Under the pieces are notes generated by a model. It saw only the letters and a list, made by a program, of their open reading frames with translations, had not been told where the DNA came from and ran no database searches. A stretch of DNA of 64,000 bases from Halorussus sp. MSC15.2 (GTDB lineage: Archaea; Halobacteriota; Halobacteria; Halobacteriales; Haladaptataceae): positions 496,001 to 560,000 of the forward strand of contig NZ_VSLZ01000001.1 in NCBI RefSeq assembly GCF_010747475.1, in the 5' to 3' direction. Below, one piece after another: positions 36,800-45,427 of the stretch. A program made the position numbers and the translations under genes. Within the stretch, counting starts at the first letter, position 1; every line of letters begins with the position of its first letter.

Positions 36800-37138
36800 T
36801 CAGGGCGCGGACACGACTACCGAATAAGTCTCGTTGCGGTACCGAACGTACTCGTGGTCGTACCACACGTCGTAGTCCACTCCTTCGGGTATCCTCGTCG
36901 TGTTGTACGACCCGTTTAGCGCCCGCTCGAAGGTGTTCTGCTGGCGCGGAGCTAACTCCTCGAAGTCGATGATGCTGTTGGGCGTCGTGGCGACCTCCTC
37001 CTTCTCGACGGTCAAGGCGTGGGACCCGAGTTCGGTCTCGTCTCTGCTGTCACCGTCGAGCGGTTGGAGACAGCCTGTCGTGACTGACAAGAGGAGAACG
37101 AGGGAAACTACCGTTCGGGGGAGGGCAACCGAGGCCAT
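36800..37138 (-). CDS. Small predicted lipoprotein
   Basis: A 112-residue exported lipoprotein. MASVALPRTVVSLVLLLSVT then TGCLQPLDG is a Sec signal with a lipobox Cys at about residue 22. The mature part has an alpha/beta look, ending DYDVWYDHEYVRYRNETYSV, a pattern shared by other small haloarchaeal lipoproteins (I recall DUF7979-like). Function unknown. Converges with purC; the 150 bases between hold no gene. Confidence 0.7.
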   Translation of the reverse strand: MASVALPRTVVSLVLLLSVTTGCLQPLDGDSRDETELGSHALTVEKEEVATTPNSIIDFEELAPRQQNTFERALNGSYNTTRIPEGVDYDVWYDHEYVRYRNETYSVVVSAP

Positions 37139-37216
37139 ACGAACGGTCCCGCGTAATTCGGCATAAATCTTCTCTGGGAGGGATGGAAAGATACGCGCGA
37201 CGAACGCGACCGACGC

Positions 37217-38194
37217 CTAGTCGTCGCCCGACGTGGGCGTCGGAACCTTCCCGTCGGTCGGTTCGTCCGGCGTCAGTCGGTCGAGTTCCGGCCCCATCCC
37301 GAGCCTATAGCCGTCCTCGTCCTCGCGCTCCTCGGCGGCGTCCTCGCGGAGTTGCGTCCGGCCGCGGTGGATGGTCAGGTCGTCGGCGAGGTGGAGTCGG
37401 ACGGCCTCCAGCAGCACCTCTGCTTCGAGCGGTTGACCCCGCTCCTTGATGGTCTCGACGCTCGCGCCGTCCGGGACGTCGAACGCGCGCTGGGCGACGA
37501 TGGGACCTTGGTCGAGGTCGGTCGTCACGTAGTGAGCGGTCACCCCGGCGATGCGGACGCCCGCCTCCTTGGCCTGCCGGTAGGCCTTCGCGCCGGGGAA
37601 CGCGGGCAGGAGGCTCGGATGGACGTTGATGATGCGGCCCTCGTACCGGAAGACGACGTTCGGGCCGAGGATGCGCATGTAGCGCGCCAGCGCGACGAGG
37701 TCGGCGTCGTACTCCGCCAGCAGGTCGAGCAGTTCGTCCTCGTCGGGGTTGCCCTCGGCGTCGCCGACGTCGTGGAACGGAATCCCGTACTCCGTGGCGA
37801 CCGGTTGGAGGTCGGGGTGGTTCCCGATGACAACTGCGATTTCCGCGTCGAGGTCACCGTCGGCCTCGGCCTCGCAGAGTCGTCGGAGGCAGTGACTCTC
37901 CTTGGTCACGAGCACCGCGATACGGCGGGTCTCGCGGTCGGCGGGGAACCGGACGCGCACGTCCACGCCGAGGTCCGCACCGAGTTCGTCGAGGTCGGCC
38001 CGGAGGTCGGCCTTCGACCCGTCCATCTCCCGAGCGTCCACGCGCATCGTCATCCGGAAGAGGTCGTCGCGGACCGCTTGGTCGAGGTCCTCGATGTTGA
38101 TTCCGCGTTCGAACAGCAGGGTGGTGACGCGCGCCACGAGTCCGGTGTCGTCGTCGCCGACGACGGTGATTTCGGTCAGTTCACGCTGGCTCAT
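37217..38194 (-). CDS. purU: Formyltetrahydrofolate deformylase
   Basis: Hydrolyses 10-formyl-THF to formate and THF, feeding formate-dependent purine synthesis. The 325-residue protein has an N-terminal ACT-type domain (LTEITVVGDDDTGLVARVTT) and a formyltransferase catalytic domain: AVVIGNHPDLQPVATEYGIP, LVALARYMRILGP, the catalytic region GRIINVHPSLLPAFPGAKAY and VTAHYVTTDLDQGPIVAQ (Asn, His, Asp triad). A C-terminal acidic tail of about 45 residues follows. Divergent from purS, with the promoter region for both at 38195-38349. Regulation by Met/Gly is usual for PurU; not visible here. Confidence 0.93.
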   Translation of the reverse strand: MSQRELTEITVVGDDDTGLVARVTTLLFERGINIEDLDQAVRDDLFRMTMRVDAREMDGSKADLRADLDELGADLGVDVRVRFPADRETRRIAVLVTKESHCLRRLCEAEADGDLDAEIAVVIGNHPDLQPVATEYGIPFHDVGDAEGNPDEDELLDLLAEYDADLVALARYMRILGPNVVFRYEGRIINVHPSLLPAFPGAKAYRQAKEAGVRIAGVTAHYVTTDLDQGPIVAQRAFDVPDGASVETIKERGQPLEAEVLLEAVRLHLADDLTIHRGRTQLREDAAEEREDEDGYRLGMGPELDRLTPDEPTDGKVPTPTSGDD

Positions 38195-38349
38195 CGTACC
38201 ACCTGCGCGGGGGACATTGTTGCCGGTTCTGAGGTGGTCGGGCGTAAAAAGGGACCGTTTCGGTGCAACATCCCCGGCTAGTATGCACGTTCGTGGATTG
38301 ACGGCAGAATCCGAAAGTGCTTTTGAGCATGGACGACCACCCTCACACG

Positions 38350-38604
38350 ATGACCGCCTACACCGCCACGGTCACGGTTCGCCTGAAGGAGGGCGTCTTG
38401 GACCCCGAGGCAGAGACGACCAAAAAGGCGCTTCAGCGACTCGGCTTCGAGTTGGAGAGTCTCCGGTCGGCCGACCAGTTCGAACTCGACGTGGACGCCG
38501 AATCGACGGACGCCGCGGCCGAGCGCGCCGACGAGATGGCCGAGCGCCTGCTGGCGAATCCGACCATCCACGACTACGACGTCGAGGTCGAACCCCGAGA
38601 ATGA
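38350..38604 (+). CDS. purS: FGAM synthase subunit PurS
   Basis: Small structural subunit of the three-part phosphoribosylformylglycinamidine synthase (PurS-PurQ-PurL). 84 residues from ATG 38350 (MTAYTATVTVRLKEGVLDPE). GVLDPEAETTKKALQRLGFE and LLANPTIHDYDVEVE are the family features. It directly precedes purQ but the usual tight junction is disturbed (see 38601-38674). PurL is not in the window. Confidence 0.95.
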   Translation: MTAYTATVTVRLKEGVLDPEAETTKKALQRLGFELESLRSADQFELDVDAESTDAAAERADEMAERLLANPTIHDYDVEVEPRE

Positions 38605-38674
38605 CGGTCGCTATCTCGACGACACCGACCGTCTGCAGACGTCACAGGAGGCGGTCTGCGTGACGGTCGCTATC
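38601..38674 (+). repeat. 15-base repeat of the purQ start, with a 44-base insert carrying an RBS
   Basis: ATGACGGTCGCTATC (38601-38615) overlaps the purS stop as ATGA. GTGACGGTCGCTATC (38660-38674) is the actual purQ start. The first copy runs into a TGA after 20 codons. Between them is 44 bases with the palindrome GTCTGCAGAC and AGGAGG (38646-38651) eight bases before the GTG, a perfect ribosome binding site. It reads as a local duplication or insertion that uncoupled the two genes. Confidence 0.75.
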
Positions 38675-39337
38675 GTCCAATTCGGCGGCAGTAACTGCGA
38701 CCGAGACGCCGAGCGCGCGCTCTCGCACCTCGGCATCGACGCCGAACTCGTCTGGCACGAGGACGGTCTCCCCGAGGACGTCTCCGGAATCATGCTGCCG
38801 GGCGGGTTCTCCTACGGCGACTACCTCCGGGCCGGAGCCATCGCCGCGAACAGTCCCATCATGGCCGAAGTCCGGGACGCCGCCGAGTCCGGCACGCCCG
38901 TCCTCGGCGTCTGCAACGGCGCGCAAATCGGCTCTGAGTCGCGCCTGACCCCCGGCGCGTTCACGACCAACGCCTCCGCCCGGTTCCAGTGCGAACGCGT
39001 CCACGTCCGGGTCGAGAACGCCGACACGCCGTGGACCGCCGACTACGACGAGGGCGAAGTCGTGGAGCTGCCCATCGCCCACGGCGAAGGCCGGTTCGAG
39101 GTCACCGACGACCGCCTCGCGGACCTGAACGCCGACGACCGGATTCTCTTCCGGTACTGCGACGAGGCGGGCAACGTCACCGACGAGGCCAACCCCAACG
39201 GGTCGAAGGAGAACGTCGCGGGCGTCGCGGGCGAGAACGAGAACGTGGCGGTGTTGATGCCCCACCCCGAGCGAATCTCGCTCCCGGACATCGGCGGAAC
39301 CGACGGACAGGCCATCCTGCGCGGATTCGAGACCTGA
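38660..39337 (+). CDS. purQ: FGAM synthase subunit PurQ (glutamine amidotransferase)
   Basis: Supplies ammonia from glutamine to PurL. 225 residues from GTG 38660 (VTVAIVQFGGSNCDRD). The class I amidotransferase triad is Cys85 (LGVCNGAQIG) and a C-terminal His/Glu pair (MPHPERIS). PGGFSYGDYLRAGAIAA is typical of PurQ. The start is fixed by the strong AGGAGG eight bases upstream and by family length; the upstream ATG copy cannot be used because it is followed by a stop. Confidence 0.96.
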   Translation: MTVAIVQFGGSNCDRDAERALSHLGIDAELVWHEDGLPEDVSGIMLPGGFSYGDYLRAGAIAANSPIMAEVRDAAESGTPVLGVCNGAQIGSESRLTPGAFTTNASARFQCERVHVRVENADTPWTADYDEGEVVELPIAHGEGRFEVTDDRLADLNADDRILFRYCDEAGNVTDEANPNGSKENVAGVAGENENVAVLMPHPERISLPDIGGTDGQAILRGFET

Positions 39338-39432
39338 CGCGTCGAGCACGGACTCGTCTTCGACCGCGAATAGAACCACCTGTCCCGGCCCTCGGTCGAA
39401 CTCACCTCTCTGCCCCGACCTGTGGGCCGAAC

Positions 39433-39564
39433 TCAGAACCTCGACCGTCGCTTCCGGTCCCGACCGTAGGCGAACAGTAGCGCCCAGACGAACACCACGA
39501 CGACTACCCATCCGACGACGACAACCAGCGACCACGCCGAGAGCGGCCCTGCGGGAACCGTCAT
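39433..39564 (-). CDS. Small single-helix membrane protein
   Basis: A 43-residue protein from ATG 39564 (MTVPAGPLSAWSL) with one strong hydrophobic helix rich in Val/Trp, then a basic end GRDRKRRSRF that predicts an inside C terminus. It overlaps the preceding minus-strand gene by 4 bases (ATGA type), suggesting co-translation. Function unknown. Confidence 0.55.
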   Translation of the reverse strand: MTVPAGPLSAWSLVVVVGWVVVVVFVWALLFAYGRDRKRRSRF

Positions 39565-39686
39565 CGTTCTACCGAGATGGGCGTGTCGCTGGCTATCCAC
39601 TGGTCGTCGGTCTCGTCGCTGTTCCGAATCTCGATCCAGCCGTTCGAACAGAAGATTGTTTCGTAGTCGCCCCAACCCTCGGACAT
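39561..39686 (-). CDS. Small acidic protein (DUF7331-like)
   Basis: A 41-residue protein from ATG 39686 (MSEGWGDYETIFCSNGWIEI). The pattern of one aromatic strand, DDQWIASDTPISVER and acidic character resembles the short haloarchaeal DUF7331 group (name from memory). Overlaps by 4 bases with the small membrane protein downstream. The open frame continues upstream, but only with basic, unlikely sequence. Function unknown. The interval 39687-39968 beyond it holds no other gene. Confidence 0.55.
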   Translation of the reverse strand: MSEGWGDYETIFCSNGWIEIRNSDETDDQWIASDTPISVER

Positions 39687-39968
39687 TGTGTCCGACACAC
39701 CGGGTCGGCGGCGTCCGGCGAACTCCCCGGGTCGCCGCGCGCCGCCCTCGATGTGCCACCCCCGGCCCAATCAGATGGCGAGTGCGGACTTTGTTATCCG
39801 GTGAGTATCGCGGCGGTACGAGCGGCTTAGTCGCGCGAACGCCACGTTGAATCGAGTCCGCGCCCGGTTACCGTCGCGACAGGGTCGATACGTCACCGTC
39901 TCACGTGCTTTGCCGACCCTCCCCGCTCCGACAGAAGACACTTGTCGGACGACTACAATTTTCCCGCC

Positions 39969-40610
39969 ATGCCCTCAAGACGCGCGCTCTTTCGGACCTG
40001 CGGGACCGGCCTGACGCTCGGGGTCGCGGGGTGTCTCGACACCGGCGGCGAGTCGCCGGACGAGACGACCCCGGCCGAGTCCGAGGCCGGTGCGACCGCC
40101 GGAACCGAGACTACCGCGCGGGGAACTCCGGCGACTGCTACCGCCGGTCCGCCGCCCGAGGTCCGGGAAGTGGACCCCGCCGCTGTCGGCGAACGCGGCG
40201 TCCCGCGCTCGCCGTCCGTGGAGTCGGACACCTACGAACCGTTCCGGGCGTTCGTCGTCGGGGAGCGCCCTGACTCGCCGGGTAACTTCTATCGGACGCC
40301 CCACGTCTGGGTCTGGAACCTCACCGGCGAGGCGACGACTATCGAACTCGCACTGACTACCGGGGGCGAGCGACTCCGCCGAGTCGAGACCGAGTTCCCG
40401 GGCGGGCAACCCCTCGCGTTCGTCTTCCGTGACCGCGGCAGGTACGAACTGGCGGTCCGGGTCGGCGACCGGACGAAGACCGTCACTGTCGAGCGCGACC
40501 GGTTCCGGTGCAACGCCACGGGGACCGACGTGCAGGTGCGGCCGGACCGAATCGAGACCGAGACGGTCTCGACCTCGATGGCCTGTACGACCACGCCCGG
40601 AGGGTCGTAG
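39969..40610 (+). CDS. Tat lipoprotein, first of a paralogous pair
   Basis: A 213-residue protein from ATG 39969 (MPSRRALFRTCGTGLTLGVA). Twin-arginine signal with lipobox VAGC; a Thr/Ala/Glu-rich linker follows. The mature domain has HVWVWNLTGEATTIELAL, YELAVRVGDRTKTVTV, and ends RFRCNATGTDVQVRPDRIET with STSMACTT. The next gene encodes a related protein with the same order of motifs. Two conserved Cys (FRCN and MAC) may form a disulfide. Surface protein of unknown function. Confidence 0.78.
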   Translation: MPSRRALFRTCGTGLTLGVAGCLDTGGESPDETTPAESEAGATAGTETTARGTPATATAGPPPEVREVDPAAVGERGVPRSPSVESDTYEPFRAFVVGERPDSPGNFYRTPHVWVWNLTGEATTIELALTTGGERLRRVETEFPGGQPLAFVFRDRGRYELAVRVGDRTKTVTVERDRFRCNATGTDVQVRPDRIETETVSTSMACTTTPGGS

Positions 40611-40612
40611 CG

Positions 40613-41152
40613 ATGCGACCGAACGCAGATTCGCAACTCACCAGACGCCGCCTCCTCGCGGTCGGTGGGGCGGGTCTCGCCGCCTCGCTCTCCGGGTGTC
40701 TCTCGTCGGTCCCGCTCGTCGGTGGCCCGCCCGACGTTCGCGAGGAGTCCGAACCCCCCGACAGAGGCGTTCCCTCGGCCATCCACGACCTCTCCGCGAA
40801 CGCGACGGTCGCGACGCTCGCGGTCGGCCGAGGGAGCAACCACCATCAGGTCTGGGTCTGGAACGCGACCGGGCGAAGCCGAGAAGTGAGCGTCGAAATC
40901 GGTGGTGCCTCCGACGAGGAGCTGTGGTTTCGGGAGAGATACGCGCTCGACGCCGACGCGAATCTCGCTATCGACCTGCGCGAGAGCCGCGAATACGCGA
41001 TTACGGTCGGGGTCGGCGACCGCCAGAAAATCGTCGAAGTTCAGAAGTCTCAGTTCGACTGCAACGATTCGGCGACCGACGTGGCGATTCGGGACGACGA
41101 GATAGAGAGCCAGACGATTTCGACGGCGATGGGTTGCGGCGGTGGTTTCTAG
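40613..41152 (+). CDS. Tat lipoprotein, second of a paralogous pair
   Basis: A 179-residue protein starting two bases after the previous stop (ATG 40613, MRPNADSQLTRRRLLAVGGA). Tat signal and lipobox LSGC. QVWVWNATGRSREVSVEIGG, YAITVGVGDRQKIVEVQ and FDCNDSATDVAIRDDEIES with STAMGCGG match its upstream neighbour, so the pair arose by tandem duplication and has diverged strongly. They are almost certainly one operon and may act as a complex. Function unknown. Confidence 0.78.
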   Translation: MRPNADSQLTRRRLLAVGGAGLAASLSGCLSSVPLVGGPPDVREESEPPDRGVPSAIHDLSANATVATLAVGRGSNHHQVWVWNATGRSREVSVEIGGASDEELWFRERYALDADANLAIDLRESREYAITVGVGDRQKIVEVQKSQFDCNDSATDVAIRDDEIESQTISTAMGCGGGF

Positions 41153-41244
41153 ACGCTCCCTCGGGAACCGATAACGGAACTCGAATCACGGGCCGACAGT
41201 AGGAAACCGAGTCACGGACCGGCCGCGTCACCGAACTCGCCGAA

Positions 41245-42330
41245 CTACCGCGCCAGCGGGAGGCTGAAGCTCTTCTCGCGCTCCACGACCGCTTCCCACG
41301 TCGCCTCGCACTCGCAGGACACTTCTCCGAAGACGCTCGCGTCCTGCCGGATGTCGAAGTCCTTGATGGCCTTCTGGACTCTGTCGTCGCACTCCCCGCA
41401 GTTGTGGGGGCCGCGGTCCGACCCGTGACCCACGGGGTCCGAGACCACGATGGCGTCGGCGTCCGCGGTGTCCTCGAGCACCTCCGCGACCGACCAGAGC
41501 CACGGCGGGCGGTAGCCGTCCCGGAAGTAGAGTTCGTCCACCATGGTGTAGCGCTGGACGTTGGTCGGGTTCATCGAGACGGTGTGGGCGTACTCGGCGC
41601 ACCGCCGGACGGAGGACTTCATGTCCTCGATGGCCTCGGATTCGGAGAGGAACGGGGGCTTCATCAGGAGGTAGGCCTTCACGCCCGCTCCGGCGGCCTC
41701 GGCGTGTTCGCTCGCCTCGATAAAGTCCTCGAAGTCGAAGTACTTGTTGACGCAGTCGTGGCGCACGCGGTCGGTCGCGGTTTCGAGACCGATGGCCACG
41801 TCGGTGTCGAGACCCTGCTCGGTGAAGTCGGCCAGTTTCTCGCGGTCCACGAAGTCCGGGAGGCTCTCGACCACGATGCGCTCGCGGTCGGCGAACGTCT
41901 CGGCGATGGCTTGCCGGGTCTCCGCGCCCACCTCTCGCTCGTCGAGGAACGACCCGGAGGTGTAGATTTTGATGAGACCGGATTTCCCGTCGGCCTCGCC
42001 CTGTTCGATTTGCTCTCGCTCGTGGTCGAGACAGACATCTATCTGGTCCATCAGCGCGTCGTGGGCGACCGACCCGCCCTCGACGGACTCGGCGACGTAG
42101 CCGCACATCGTACACCCGCCGGCGCGCGCCCACCGACACCCGCCGGTGTTGAGGATGATGGTGAGGCTCTGGTAGACGCCGCCGGGCGTGCGGTCCTCGT
42201 CTATCCAGACCCGCGTGGGTTCGTGTGGGTCGTACGTCTCGTCCTTCTGGGCGCGGATGTCGCGCATCACCTTGTTGTGCGCGTCCATCCCCCGGCCCTG
42301 CTCGTAGACGTCCGGACTCGGCTTGCTCAT
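41245..42330 (-). CDS. Archaeosine synthase radical SAM subunit (RaSEA)
   Basis: Partners ArcS to convert the lysine-adducted preQ0 at tRNA position 15 to archaeosine. 361 residues from ATG 42330 (MSKPSPDVYEQGRGMDAHNK). The cluster cysteines are Cys65, Cys73 and Cys76 in GGCRWARAGGCTMCGY, the wide C-x7-C-x2-C spacing of this Elp3-like group. GLIKIYTSGSFLDEREV, VVESLPDFVDREKLA, DVAIGLETATDRVR and LLMKPPFLSESEAIEDM follow. A C-terminal Cys cluster (NCGECDD; VSCECEA) may bind a second metal. arcS and tgtA are 11-18 kb away in the same window. Confidence 0.92.
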   Translation of the reverse strand: MSKPSPDVYEQGRGMDAHNKVMRDIRAQKDETYDPHEPTRVWIDEDRTPGGVYQSLTIILNTGGCRWARAGGCTMCGYVAESVEGGSVAHDALMDQIDVCLDHEREQIEQGEADGKSGLIKIYTSGSFLDEREVGAETRQAIAETFADRERIVVESLPDFVDREKLADFTEQGLDTDVAIGLETATDRVRHDCVNKYFDFEDFIEASEHAEAAGAGVKAYLLMKPPFLSESEAIEDMKSSVRRCAEYAHTVSMNPTNVQRYTMVDELYFRDGYRPPWLWSVAEVLEDTADADAIVVSDPVGHGSDRGPHNCGECDDRVQKAIKDFDIRQDASVFGEVSCECEATWEAVVEREKSFSLPLAR

Positions 42331-42499
42331 TACCGGACGAGTAGCGGTCCGGCGCGTAAATCGGCTTCGGAGTCGGGGTTGCGTGAACGGTCGGCGTTTC
42401 TCGGGGTCGGACTGACCGAATCTCGACTCTCGATGCACGCTTATCTCGACAACCGGTCTGGCACGCGCTGGCGCGACCGCGTGTCGCGCCCATGCGTGT

Positions 42500-42733
42500 G
42501 AGGGACGAGTAGCGCAGTGAAACGAACAACGCAGGAGGCTGGGGAGGCCCGAGGCTGTCGCGGTGCTGTGCGGTTGCGGGGCGGTTACTCCTTTGTGTCG
42601 GCAGTAGCTAGCTCGTTTTGACGAAACACGAAGAAGCTAGCTACTGCCGACTCCTATGAGACCGCAACCTCGGTCCTCCCCAACCTCCTGCGCTTCTCGG
42701 TCGCTTTGCTCCCTGCGATGCTCGTCCCTCGCG
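42500..42733. repeat. Dispersed repeat copy B: head-to-head pair forming a long inverted repeat
   Basis: The left arm 42500-42613 and the right arm 42634-42733 are imperfect reverse complements. Each has GAGGGACGAG at the outer end, then the GGAGG(C/T)TGGGGAGG block, then GTCGGCAGTAGCTAGCT at the inner end, with a 20-base loop between. The left arm alone keeps CGGTGCTGTGC (42561-42571). An RNA through it would form a long hairpin. It fills most of the 470 bases between raSEA and vanZ, which hold no gene. Confidence 0.8.
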
Positions 42734-42801
42734 CGTTACTCGCGCGCCGGAGAAGATAGTCAAGAGAAATCGTGAACCGACTCCGTGACTCGAACCAGCA
42801 G

Positions 42802-43234
42802 TCACACCTCTCGTTCCACCCTTTTCTCCGAGGCCGACCGACCCGCGAACTCGACGCCGAGTCGCCAGACGAGAACCGCGACGAACGCCCCGACCCCGTC
42901 GGCGACCATGTCCGCGACCGAGAAGTGTCGCCGCGCGAGCGGGGCCTGCACGAACTCGATGCCGACGCCGTAGCCGACCGCCAGCAGGGCCGCGAGCGCG
43001 GCCACGACCGCGGGAGCGCGACCGGGGGGCGAGCGCGCTCGCGAGCGCCCCGGACAGCGCCGCGTAAGCGAGCGCGTGGAGCCACTTGTCGATGCCGAAC
43101 ACGCCGAGCGGACCCAGCGACGGGAGGCCAGACGACGGCGAGTCGAGGACCGAGGCGTAGAAGATGCCGGCGGCGACGAACGCGACGGCGAGCCAGCGGA
43201 GCCAGTGGGGCGGCCGAACGTCGGCGAGGTTCAT
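42802..43234 (-). pseudogene. VanZ-family membrane protein, frame broken by one base
   Basis: ATG 43234 starts MNLADVRPPHWLRWLAVAFV; the first frame covers DKWLHALAYAALSGALASAL. The second frame then continues VVAALAALLAVGYGVGIEFV and HFSVADMVADGVGAFVAVLV to 42802. The frames join if the run of six G on the + strand (43024-43029) is shortened to five, giving about 143 residues with four helices. KxxH and the GIEFVQ...SVADMVADGVG motif are typical VanZ-like features. VanZ gives teicoplanin resistance in bacteria; in archaea the role is unknown. Confidence 0.82.
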
Positions 43235-43370
43235 GGCGTGGGGATTGCCACGCCCATCGCTAAAATCCGATGGTCGGCGACGCCGCGATTCGGTTGTCGC
43301 TGACCCGACGTAACCGGAGATGTAACCGATACCGGTTACGGTAACGAGGCAATGACTAACACGCTTGCGG

Positions 43371-43384
43371 CCCAATATAAGGAT
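43371..43384 (+). promoter_or_regulatory. Promoter of the aldehyde ferredoxin oxidoreductase gene
   Basis: CCCAATATAAGGAT is a good TATA element with start expected at or just before the ATG at 43396, so the mRNA is leaderless or nearly so. Confidence 0.5.
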
Positions 43385-43395
43385 AGACCGTTACT

Positions 43396-45327
43396 ATGAC
43401 TGACCTCGGCGGATTCCAAGACCACGTCGCCAGAATCGACCTGAGCGACGAAGCGGTAGATTACGAAGGCATCGACGACGAGGATGCCGAGAAGTACATC
43501 GGCGCGCGCGGACTCGGCGTGAAGTACGTCTTCGACCAAGGACCGGACGTGGACCCCCTCGGTCCCGACAACCTGCTGGCGTTCATGAACGGGCCGCTCA
43601 CGGGGACTCAGACCGTGATGAGCGGGCGAATCGCGGTGTGTACCAAGTCGCCGCTCACCAACACCGTCACCGACTCCCACCACGGCGGCTGGTCCGGAGC
43701 GCGACTCAAGTGGGCCGGGTTCGACGGCCTGCTGTTCGAGGGCGAGGCCGAAGACCCCGTCTACGCCGTCGTCGAGGACGGCGAAGTCGAACTCCGCGAC
43801 GCCTCCCACGTCTGGGGTTGGGGCGTCCACGACACCATCGACGAACTCGAAGACGAGTGCGAGGGGTCGTACGGCAAGAACCTCTCGGCGATGGCCATCG
43901 GACCCGGCGGCGAGAATCAGGTCCGGTACGCCTGCATCATGAACGAGGACGACCGCGCCTCGGGCCGCGGCGGCACCGGCGCGGTGATGGGGTCGAAGAA
44001 CCTCAAGGCGGTCGTCGTCAAGTCCTCCACGAAGATGCCCAAACCCGCCGACCAAGAGACGTTCCGGGAGGGCCACCAGCAGGCGATGCAGGTGATTCAG
44101 GAGTCGGACGTGACCGCCCCGAACGAGGGCGGTCTCTCGATGTACGGCACCAACGTCCTGATGAACCTGACCGAGGAGATGGACGGCCTGCCGACGCGCA
44201 ACGCTCAGCACACGAGTACGAGCAGCGAGGCGGAGGCCGACGCCTCCGAACCCAACATCGACGCCGAGAACGTCTCGGGCGAGAACGTCCGGGAGAACAT
44301 CCTCGTTGACGAACCCACCTGTCACTCCTGTCCGGTCGCGTGCAAGAAGGAGGTCGAGGTGCAGGTCCACCACAAGGGTGAGGACCACAACGTCCGGATG
44401 GAGTCCTACGAGTACGAGTCGGCGTGGGCGCTCGGCCCGAACTCGATGAACGACGACCGCGACAAGGTCGCCATGATGATAGACCGGTGCAACGACATGG
44501 GCGTGGATACCATCGACATGGGCAACACGATGGCCATGGCCATGGAGGCCTCCGAGGAGGGCTACCTCGACGAAGGCCTCGACTGGGGCGACGCCGACAC
44601 CATGATAGAGATGATAGAGCGCGTCGCCAACCGCGAGGACGACCTCGCGGACCTGCTCGCGGAGGGGTCGATGCGCGCGTCCGAGGAACTCGGCGACGGC
44701 GACATGTCCCTCGACGTGAAGGGCCAGAGCATGGCGGCCTACGACCCGCGGGCGATGAAGGGGATGGCAATCGGCTACGCCACCTCGAACCGCGGGGCCT
44801 GCCACCTCCGGGGGTACACGCCCTCGGCCGAGATTCTGGGCATCCCGAACAAGGTGGACCCCAGCGAACCCGAGGGGAAGGGCGAACTCTGCGCCACGTT
44901 CCAAGACCTCCACGCCATCAGCGACTCGTTCGACATCTGCAAGTTCAACGCCTTCGCGGAGGGCATCGAGGAGTACGTCATGCAGTACAACGGCATGACG
45001 GGACTCGACGTGAGCGAGGAGGAACTCATGGAGGCGGGCGAGCGCATCTACAACCTCGAACGCTACTACAACAACCTCGTCGGGTTCGACGGGAGCGACG
45101 ACGACCTGCCGGCCCGGTTCGTTGAGGGCAACGAGAAGGCCATCCCCGGAGAGGGCGGTTCCGAGGGCCAACTCGTGGAACTCGACCAACTCAAGGACGA
45201 GTACTACGAGGTCCGCGGGTGGGAGGACGGCGTGGTCCCCGACGAGAAACTGGACGAACTCGGCATCGACGTCGGTCCCGGTACCGGCGTGAGTTCCGGC
45301 GGCGCGGCCGCGTCGGGCGACGACTAA
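43396..45327 (+). CDS. Aldehyde:ferredoxin oxidoreductase (tungsten/molybdenum pterin)
   Basis: A 643-residue enzyme of the AOR family, which oxidises aldehydes to acids using a bis-pterin tungsten (or Mo) site and one 4Fe-4S cluster. N-terminal domain: KYIGARGLGVKYVFDQG, GPLTGTQTVMSGRI, TDSHHGGWSGARLKWAG, ASGRGGTGAVMGSKNLKAVV. The cluster cysteines are in CHSCPVACKKE and the distant SFDICKFNAF. GACHLRGYTPSAEIL lies near the pterin site. The C-terminal 25 residues are a Gly/Ser/Ala tail. Complete; no ferredoxin is adjacent. Confidence 0.94.
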   Translation: MTDLGGFQDHVARIDLSDEAVDYEGIDDEDAEKYIGARGLGVKYVFDQGPDVDPLGPDNLLAFMNGPLTGTQTVMSGRIAVCTKSPLTNTVTDSHHGGWSGARLKWAGFDGLLFEGEAEDPVYAVVEDGEVELRDASHVWGWGVHDTIDELEDECEGSYGKNLSAMAIGPGGENQVRYACIMNEDDRASGRGGTGAVMGSKNLKAVVVKSSTKMPKPADQETFREGHQQAMQVIQESDVTAPNEGGLSMYGTNVLMNLTEEMDGLPTRNAQHTSTSSEAEADASEPNIDAENVSGENVRENILVDEPTCHSCPVACKKEVEVQVHHKGEDHNVRMESYEYESAWALGPNSMNDDRDKVAMMIDRCNDMGVDTIDMGNTMAMAMEASEEGYLDEGLDWGDADTMIEMIERVANREDDLADLLAEGSMRASEELGDGDMSLDVKGQSMAAYDPRAMKGMAIGYATSNRGACHLRGYTPSAEILGIPNKVDPSEPEGKGELCATFQDLHAISDSFDICKFNAFAEGIEEYVMQYNGMTGLDVSEEELMEAGERIYNLERYYNNLVGFDGSDDDLPARFVEGNEKAIPGEGGSEGQLVELDQLKDEYYEVRGWEDGVVPDEKLDELGIDVGPGTGVSSGGAAASGDD

Positions 45328-45427
45328 CTCGCCTCTTCGCTCGTACTTCCGTTCTTCTCATCTTTCAGCCACGATAGCCGACGAACCTCACCGCTACGGC
45401 TAACCGCGTTCTGCGCGAACACCGACC

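Noticed and set aside
43336..45189. 617-codon open frame antisense to the AOR gene
   Set aside because: The forward frame encodes a clear aldehyde:ferredoxin oxidoreductase. Antisense frames stay open in G+C-rich genomes. This one is His/Val/Arg-rich without motifs.
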